Source of the DNA: Streptomyces sp. Z26
GTDB lineage: Bacteria; Actinomycetota; Actinomycetes; Streptomycetales; Streptomycetaceae
Assembly (NCBI RefSeq): GCF_003665095.1
Contig: NZ_RCHV01000002.1
Span: 939,501 to 1,003,500, forward strand
Length of the DNA stretch: 64,000 bases
Direction of reading: 5' to 3'
A model generated the notes under the pieces. It saw only the letters and a program-made list of their open reading frames with translations, had not been told where the DNA came from and made no database searches. Shown here in pieces: positions 59,450 to 64,000 of the stretch; position 1 is the first letter of the stretch; each line of letters opens with the position of its first letter. The position numbers were made by a program, and so were the translations under genes.

Positions 59450-60452
59450 CGGTCTCCTCCAGAGCGGACGGGGCCGTCTCCAGCACGGGGAAGCGGCGGT
59501 ACATCAGGTGGCGGTAGAGCGGGGGCAGCACGTCGGCGAGGTCGGTGGCGGGCTCCGCGGCGCGCGCCCGCCGGTGGAGCTCGAAGAGCGCGACGACGTG
59601 CGCCCAGTAGGCGGGCAGGCCGAGGGCGTCGATCCGGTCGGCGTCGAGACGCAGCGCGCCCGTGCGCAGCGCCGCCTCCACGTCGAGCACCTGGGCGACG
59701 TGGGGCCGGTTGTCCCCCTCCGGGAGTGGGGGCATCCGGTTCGTCGGCGATTCGCCGCACGCGTCCTCGTCCATCAGGCGGGCGGCTCCCGGCACGTCGG
59801 GCCGGTAGAGGTGCAGCGATCCGGCGACGTGCGTGTACGTGCCCACCGGCACGTGGAGCTGCCGTGCCATCACCTCTTGGAGGAAGGTGAAGGAGAACAC
59901 GTCGCTGACCATGCCGCGGTAGGCGTCGTTGGCGCGCATGTAGGCGACGGCGTGCAGGCTGCCCTCGCGCAGCAGGAACTGCAGGGCGAGCGTGCAGGCG
60001 ACGTCCGGGTTGTCGGGGACGAGGAGTTCGCGTGGTTCGAAGATCTGGATGACCGCGCGCTTGGTGTCCGGGTCCTCCCGGATGGTCTCCGCGACCGCGG
60101 CCCACTGGTCGAGCGCGTCGGGGCCGTGGCGGAAGATCCGCGGCCCGTAGGCGGTGCCGGTCAGCCGTGTGCCGTCGGCGGAGTAACGGGTGACGCTCGG
60201 TGCGTAGTGGGACAGGAGGGCGAGGTCGTCGCGCCCGGAGAGGTACCAGAGCGCCTCGGCGAAGTTGAACACGAGGTTGGTGCGCCGGGCCGGGTGCGTG
60301 ACCAGGCGGCGGAGCGGGTCGTCGAGGGTGAAGGCGGCACCGAGGACTTCCTGACTGCGGTGGCCGCGGGGGGCGTTGCGGAACTGCGGCTGGCGCAGCA
60401 GCGCGTCCAGATGGTGCAGGTAGGCGTCCTGGAGCCCCGGGAAGCGGCTCAC
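59436..60452 (-). CDS. Thymidylate synthase-family pyrimidine nucleotide hydroxymethylase (MilA/BcmA-like)
   Basis: A 338-residue thymidylate-synthase homologue. The nucleophile is Cys153 in NPDVACTLALQF, the phosphate Arg is in TKRAVIQIFEP, and the substrate segment reads YMRANDAYRGMVSDVFSFT instead of the RSxDxxLGxPFN of ordinary ThyA. YTHVAGSLHLY near residue 235 matches the YxHxxGDxHLY end. These departures and the MilB-type neighbour indicate a CMP 5-hydroxymethylase using methylenetetrahydrofolate and water rather than a dTMP-forming enzyme. GTG at 60452 overlaps the upstream stop (GTGA). A longer ORF upstream is not used. Confidence 0.85.
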   Translation of the reverse strand: MSRFPGLQDAYLHHLDALLRQPQFRNAPRGHRSQEVLGAAFTLDDPLRRLVTHPARRTNLVFNFAEALWYLSGRDDLALLSHYAPSVTRYSADGTRLTGTAYGPRIFRHGPDALDQWAAVAETIREDPDTKRAVIQIFEPRELLVPDNPDVACTLALQFLLREGSLHAVAYMRANDAYRGMVSDVFSFTFLQEVMARQLHVPVGTYTHVAGSLHLYRPDVPGAARLMDEDACGESPTNRMPPLPEGDNRPHVAQVLDVEAALRTGALRLDADRIDALGLPAYWAHVVALFELHRRARAAEPATDLADVLPPLYRHLMYRRFPVLETAPSALEETDAAV

Positions 60453-61279
60453 AGCAGGTCCTCGGGGAACGAGGAGAACATGTCGCGGTGGTTGCCGGTC
60501 GCGACGCGGTCGCAGCCGCACTTCTCCGCCGGGTCGTCGCCGCGGGTGGCCAGTCCGGCCTCGATGATGCGCTCGAAGCTCTCCCGGCCGTCGGCGATCG
60601 CCTGCCGGGAGCGGGCGCGGAAAACGTCGGGGTCCTCCTCGGTCTCGTGCTTCATGTCGTGGTACGAGTCGATCGCGACGGCGATCGCCGCGTAGTGCCG
60701 GTGGCGCAGCCGCGCCAGGGTGAACTCGGGGTCCATGGTCTGCCCGACCAGTCGGATGCCGAGCTTCTCCATGAGGTTCAGCTCGGCGTCCGTCTCGATG
60801 CGGGCGAAGCCGTAGAAGTTGAAGTACACGCCGCTCTCGTGCACGGCCGTCCCGGTCTCCCGCGCTCCGCGGAGCAGGAGCGAGCGCAGCACCGGGCAGA
60901 AGGCCGGTACGACGTGTGCGTTGCTGAAGCGGCCGTTGCCGAGGGGCATGCTGACGCCGGGGCCCGAGAAACTGACCAGGTCGTGCGGGATGACGAGGTC
61001 ACCGCCGCGCACCGCCTTGTCGACCCCGCCGACGACGAAGGTGCCGATCTGGTGGTCCACGCCCAACTCGTCGAAGGTGCTCTGGTTGGCCTGGTAGGGG
61101 ATCTCCCAGCTGGGTGTGCGCCGACCGGGGAAACGCCCGTAGAGGAAGTGGGTCTCCACCCCGTGGAGCGTGCCGCTGAAGACGCGGTCCACCGGGCCGT
61201 GGGGGGTGACGACCCGGTTGCGGCGGAACTCCTTCTCCCGGATGAGGTTCTCGGCACGCAGGACGACTCCGAGCTTCAT
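60449..61279 (-). CDS. MTAP/PNP-like nucleoside phosphorylase-family protein
   Basis: A 276-residue protein of the trimeric purine-nucleoside/methylthioadenosine phosphorylase family. Seen are a sugar/base-proximal IPYQANQSTFDELGVDHQIGTFVVGGVDKAVRGGDLVIPHDLVSF and YFNFYGFARIETDAEL where MTAP has its EGPRF segment. QTMDPEFTLARLRHRHYAAIAVAIDSYHDMKHE follows, matching the Met-Thr-x-x-PE region and the late Asp. Several catalytic positions differ, for example FYGFARIET. In this operon it may salvage the ribose-phosphate part, cleave or form a nucleoside, or act as a binding protein. ATG at 61279 overlaps the upstream stop (ATGA). Confidence 0.72.
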   Translation of the reverse strand: MKLGVVLRAENLIREKEFRRNRVVTPHGPVDRVFSGTLHGVETHFLYGRFPGRRTPSWEIPYQANQSTFDELGVDHQIGTFVVGGVDKAVRGGDLVIPHDLVSFSGPGVSMPLGNGRFSNAHVVPAFCPVLRSLLLRGARETGTAVHESGVYFNFYGFARIETDAELNLMEKLGIRLVGQTMDPEFTLARLRHRHYAAIAVAIDSYHDMKHETEEDPDVFRARSRQAIADGRESFERIIEAGLATRGDDPAEKCGCDRVATGNHRDMFSSFPEDLL

Positions 61280-62328
61280 GCGCCGCTCACCGTCCCGGCG
61301 GGAGCGGCGGAGGGTGCCGACGCGAGGGTGCGGGCGAAGTCCAGGAAGGCGTCGACCCAGCCGCCGACCGGGTGGGTGTAGCGGAAGAAGAGCAGCGAGC
61401 CGACGACGGAGCCGAGGACGTCGGCGGTGAGGGTCGGCGGCGGGGCGCCGAGGGCGTCGAGCAGGTCGAACCGCCGCCGATCGGCGGCGTCCTCCAGGTA
61501 TGCGCGCAGCACGGCTGCCGCCTCCTCGTCGTCGAGTGGGTGGTGGTGCGCCCGGCCGTGCCGCTCGGGTCGGTCCGGTGCGCAGACCAGCTCGACGAGT
61601 ACGTGGGCCGGGGCGCGGGTCCGTACCGAGCCGCCGAGCCGCCCGACCGCTCCGGGCGCCAGGAACCGCTTCTCGGGACGGTCGGCCGGGTGGGTGCCGG
61701 CCGCCTCGGCGAGCCGGGCCGCCGACAGCTCCGGCCGGTGCTCGCCCAGCGACTCCGTCCGGATGCCCACGGAACGCGGGCCGCCGACCATCCGCCAGCC
61801 CTCGGGGTGCTCCACGAGCAGCACGTCGTCGTTGGAGACGAGCGCGCCGCCGCTGCGAACCAGGGACAGCGACGCGGTGGTCTTCCCGGCCATCTTCTCG
61901 CCGGTCAGGATGATCCCGGTACCGGCCAGGGTCACCGCCGCGCCGTGCAACGGGACGGCGCCCGCCCCGATCGCCAGCGCCCGGCTGAGGGTGCGGGCGT
62001 ACCGGAGGCCGAGCACCGGCAGCCAGCCGACCTCGGCGCAGCGCACGGTGATCCGGCGGGCCCCCTTGTCGAACTCCGCGCGGTGGGCCGGAGTGCCGTC
62101 CGGTTCGGCCTCCGCCGGACCGCCCAAGGGGCCCGCGACGAGGTCCAGCCGCCAGTGGCTCCCCCGGTCCGGCGGGGCGGACCGCCCGTCCGGGCCGGGG
62201 AGCGGCGGGAAGAAGGGGGCGGCCAGCTCCGTCAGGGCGGCCGCGGTGCGGGGCTCCCCCGTGACGGCCAGCGTGATTCCGGCCGCCGGTACGGCCAGCA
62301 GGCGGGTCGTCGGGTTCTCGGTCGTCAT
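61276..62328 (-). CDS. HprK-like P-loop kinase
   Basis: A 350-residue protein with a P-loop at residues 143-151 (GEKMAGKTT) in the context VPLHGAAVTLAGTGIILTGEKMAGKT, followed by LVSNDDVLLV, the acidic metal site seen in HPr kinase/phosphorylase-like proteins. The N-terminal 120 residues are not recognised. HprK-like kinases outside sugar regulation occur in RiPP clusters (lasso peptide kinases) and beside radical SAM enzymes, and the present operon begins with such an enzyme. It could phosphorylate a peptide, a nucleoside or a small alcohol. Both ends overlap neighbours by four bases. Confidence 0.75.
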   Translation of the reverse strand: MTTENPTTRLLAVPAAGITLAVTGEPRTAAALTELAAPFFPPLPGPDGRSAPPDRGSHWRLDLVAGPLGGPAEAEPDGTPAHRAEFDKGARRITVRCAEVGWLPVLGLRYARTLSRALAIGAGAVPLHGAAVTLAGTGIILTGEKMAGKTTASLSLVRSGGALVSNDDVLLVEHPEGWRMVGGPRSVGIRTESLGEHRPELSAARLAEAAGTHPADRPEKRFLAPGAVGRLGGSVRTRAPAHVLVELVCAPDRPERHGRAHHHPLDDEEAAAVLRAYLEDAADRRRFDLLDALGAPPPTLTADVLGSVVGSLLFFRYTHPVGGWVDAFLDFARTLASAPSAAPAGTVSGA

Positions 62329-63236
62329 CGCAGCGCTTCCAGGATCGTGAGGCCCTCGGCCTCGAAGTCGGGGTCGTCGGTGCGCCGTGCCGCGGTCAGC
62401 GTGGTGACGGCGCAGGAGAGCCGGGCGAAGTCGAGCAGGACCGGGTCGGGTGGCCCCGGGTCCGTGCCGCGCCCCCGGCGGTACGCGGCGGTGAACGCGG
62501 CGCGACCGCCCGGGATCACGGCGAGCTCCCGATCCCACAGCCTCCGCAGGTCGACCTCGTACGGGCCCACAGCTGCCCGCTCGAAGTCGAAGACCAGCTC
62601 GCGGCCCCCAGCCCCGCGGGCGACGTTGCGCAGCGAGAAGTCGCCGTGCAGCAGCACCCGCGGAGCGGTCGCCGCACGCCGACCGGCCTCCCTCACCCGT
62701 GCGGCCGGGGCGGCTCGGGCCTGCCGGTCGCGGATCGGCCCGTACAGGTCCGGCGCTTCGGCTGCCAGCGCCGACAGCTGCGCGTCGAGCTGCTCCTGAC
62801 CGGGTGTCAGGTGCCGTATCCCTCCCGGCGGCACCGTCTCGTGCACGGTGGCGAGCAGGTGCCCGGCGACCGCGGCGGATTCCGCGGTCGGCGGCAGCGG
62901 GACCAGGTCCTCCCAGCCGAAGACGGCGTACGCGCCCAGCTCCGGATCCGTCCCGGTGTCCAGCAGACGCGTGCTGCGCGACGGGCCGACCGCCGGGGCG
63001 ACGAGTCGTTCGGTGGCGGCCCGGTCCCGGCGCGCGTAGAGCTTGACGAAGACCTCGCGTCCGGCGGCCGTGCCGCGGAACCAGGCGTTCGCCGACCGCT
63101 CCTTGCGGACGGGGGCCCGCACCTGGGTCAGGTGTCCGGCTCCGATCCGGGCCGCGAGACGGTCGGCGACCCGCTGCGGCACCAGGTCGACCGGTCCCCC
63201 GTGGAGGACGCCGCCGCTCCCGGGGTGCGCGGTCAC
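62325..63236 (-). CDS. Aminoglycoside phosphotransferase-fold small-molecule kinase
   Basis: A 303-residue APH/choline-kinase-fold enzyme. An Ala-rich N lobe with VFVKLYARRD (ATP-binding Lys) is followed by the catalytic loop RVLLHGDFSLRNVA (HGDxxxxN) and LVFDFERAAVGPYEVDL (metal Asp). Such kinases phosphorylate hydroxyl groups of antibiotics, homoserine, choline or thiamine (ThiK). In a cluster it may phosphorylate an intermediate or protect the producer. GTG start at 63236 overlaps the radical SAM stop (GTGA). Start assigned by that overlap; longer upstream frame not supported. Confidence 0.8.
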   Translation of the reverse strand: MTAHPGSGGVLHGGPVDLVPQRVADRLAARIGAGHLTQVRAPVRKERSANAWFRGTAAGREVFVKLYARRDRAATERLVAPAVGPSRSTRLLDTGTDPELGAYAVFGWEDLVPLPPTAESAAVAGHLLATVHETVPPGGIRHLTPGQEQLDAQLSALAAEAPDLYGPIRDRQARAAPAARVREAGRRAATAPRVLLHGDFSLRNVARGAGGRELVFDFERAAVGPYEVDLRRLWDRELAVIPGGRAAFTAAYRRGRGTDPGPPDPVLLDFARLSCAVTTLTAARRTDDPDFEAEGLTILEALR

Positions 63237-64000
63237 TTCGGCTTCCCGATCCAGGTGCAGAGGTAGTCCATGTGCACCAGGCGCTTGTCCGTCGGCACCG
63301 TGGGCTGCTGGGGGAACTCCTGCTTGGGCGCGACGTCTTTCGGGCAGTACGGGTCCCGCACGAACAGCGACCGCTGGCCCGTCTCGTGCGCGTGGTGCAG
63401 GTACGAGCGCCCGGCGCACCCGCCGCGGCAGGACTGGAGCAACTCGCAGCCGGCGCAGCCCTCCAGCAGGTGCGGGTTGGCGTTACGGCGGCGGAAGGAG
63501 GCGAACTGCGGGGAGCGGATGATGTCGTGAAGGTCGTCGACCCGCAGGTCCCCCACCTTGTAGTCGTGCAGGTACACGCACGGGGACACCGGGATGCGTC
63601 CGTCCGGGGTGATCGAGTGGATGCGGAACGAGGTGCGGCCGCAGGGACAGCCCTTCGCGTTCCGGTAGTCCGTCACCGCCGCGATCGGGGGCTCGCCGAG
63701 GTCGACCGGTGAGCAGTGCTTCATCAGGAAGGAGAAGCCCTCGTAGTACTGCTCGGCGGGCAGGAGCGAGTCCATGTGCTTGGACTCCACGGGCTTGATG
63801 GGGTTGATCCGGATGTGCGCGTCGTACTCGACGGCCAGCTCCAGCAGGCCCTCCAGGTGGGCCTGGGTGAAGTTCCAGTTCATCGCGCACATGATGATCG
63901 AGTGGTCGAGGCCGTACTCCTTGGCCAGTTCGAGGGTGCGGATCGCCTGCTTGTAGATCTTCGCGCCGCGGTTGGCGTTGTGTTCGTCCTCGAACGGGGA
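63233..64000 (-). CDS. Radical SAM protein, C-terminal SPASM part (5' end outside window)
   Basis: The last 255 residues of a radical SAM enzyme; the frame is open to the right edge. The SPASM domain has an ordered set of cysteines for auxiliary iron-sulfur clusters: KGCPCGRT, VSPCVYLHDYKVGDLR, EGCAGCELLQSCRGGCAGRSYLHHAH and DPYCPKD. The core CxxxCxxC lies outside the window. SPASM enzymes mostly modify peptides, while some act on sugars, so both a RiPP and a nucleoside role are open. First visible gene of the nine-gene overlapping operon. Confidence 0.88.
   Translation of the reverse strand, partial: SPFEDEHNANRGAKIYKQAIRTLELAKEYGLDHSIIMCAMNWNFTQAHLEGLLELAVEYDAHIRINPIKPVESKHMDSLLPAEQYYEGFSFLMKHCSPVDLGEPPIAAVTDYRNAKGCPCGRTSFRIHSITPDGRIPVSPCVYLHDYKVGDLRVDDLHDIIRSPQFASFRRRNANPHLLEGCAGCELLQSCRGGCAGRSYLHHAHETGQRSLFVRDPYCPKDVAPKQEFPQQPTVPTDKRLVHMDYLCTWIGKPK

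Noticed and set aside
56288..64000. Calling the operon a bacimethrin or mildiomycin cluster
   Set aside because: It shares the hydroxymethylase/N-glycosidase pair, but no thiaminase I, O-methyltransferase or cytosylglucuronate synthase is seen in the window.

Overview
The window looks like the chromosome of a Streptomyces-type actinomycete. GC content is very high, genes are dense with many GTG starts and ATGA/GTGA/TGATG overlaps, and the gene set is typical of the group: ectABCD, actinobacterial dapD, an AfsR/SARP regulator, a Tat-exported PhoX and a rare TTA codon in a regulator. No tRNA, rRNA, integrase, IS element or CRISPR array was seen.

Region 1 (1-4 kb) is the end of a cobalamin operon (CobB-type synthase, CobE/CbiG-C-like protein, CobC-like aminotransferase) followed by an opposing amidohydrolase. 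Region 2 (4-9.4 kb) is ectABCD for ectoine and hydroxyectoine, closed by a long hairpin terminator, with a convergent class V aminotransferase. Region 3 (9.5-21 kb) holds an oxidative hexuronate/aldarate route to 2-oxoglutarate (uronate dehydrogenase, 5-dehydro-4-deoxyglucarate dehydratase, ketoglutarate-semialdehyde dehydrogenase) with an IclR regulator. An orphan histidine kinase with a partner membrane protein, an AhpD-like protein, an MFS exporter and an AraC regulator lie in or beside it. Region 4 (21-36 kb) is mixed chromosome: TerD didomain protein, secreted amidohydrolase, MFS, MerR-HEAT regulator plus HEAT protein, PhoX, secreted nuclease, EI24 protein, dapD and an SMR/TetR efflux pair.

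Region 5 (about 36-64 kb, running past the right edge) is a natural-product gene cluster I do not recognise as a whole. Its left edge has a TTA-containing LuxR-type regulator divergent from a 66-aa secreted peptide, then a SARP/NB-ARC activator. Next comes a minus-strand operon with an adenylation enzyme, a PLP decarboxylase, an acyl-CoA dehydrogenase-type flavoenzyme, a degenerate condensation-domain protein and two ABC exporter halves. A carrier protein and a pyrophosphatase-like gene diverge from it. Then follow a PLP aminotransferase, a HEPN-like protein, two nucleotidyltransferases and a cytosine-deaminase-like amidohydrolase. Finally a fully overlapping minus-strand operon encodes, in transcription order, a radical SAM/SPASM protein, APH-fold kinase, HprK-like kinase, MTAP-like phosphorylase, thymidylate-synthase homologue, MilB-type CMP N-glycosidase, ThiD-like kinase, ThiO-like FAD oxidase and TenA-like protein.

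The most exciting reading is that the last operon makes 5-hydroxymethylcytosine from CMP (MilA/MilB logic, as in mildiomycin and bacimethrin). It then appears to handle that base with thiamine-pyrimidine enzymes, next to a carrier-protein-based amino-acid activation module. I know of no described cluster with this combination. The product, and any link between the two halves, are inferences.
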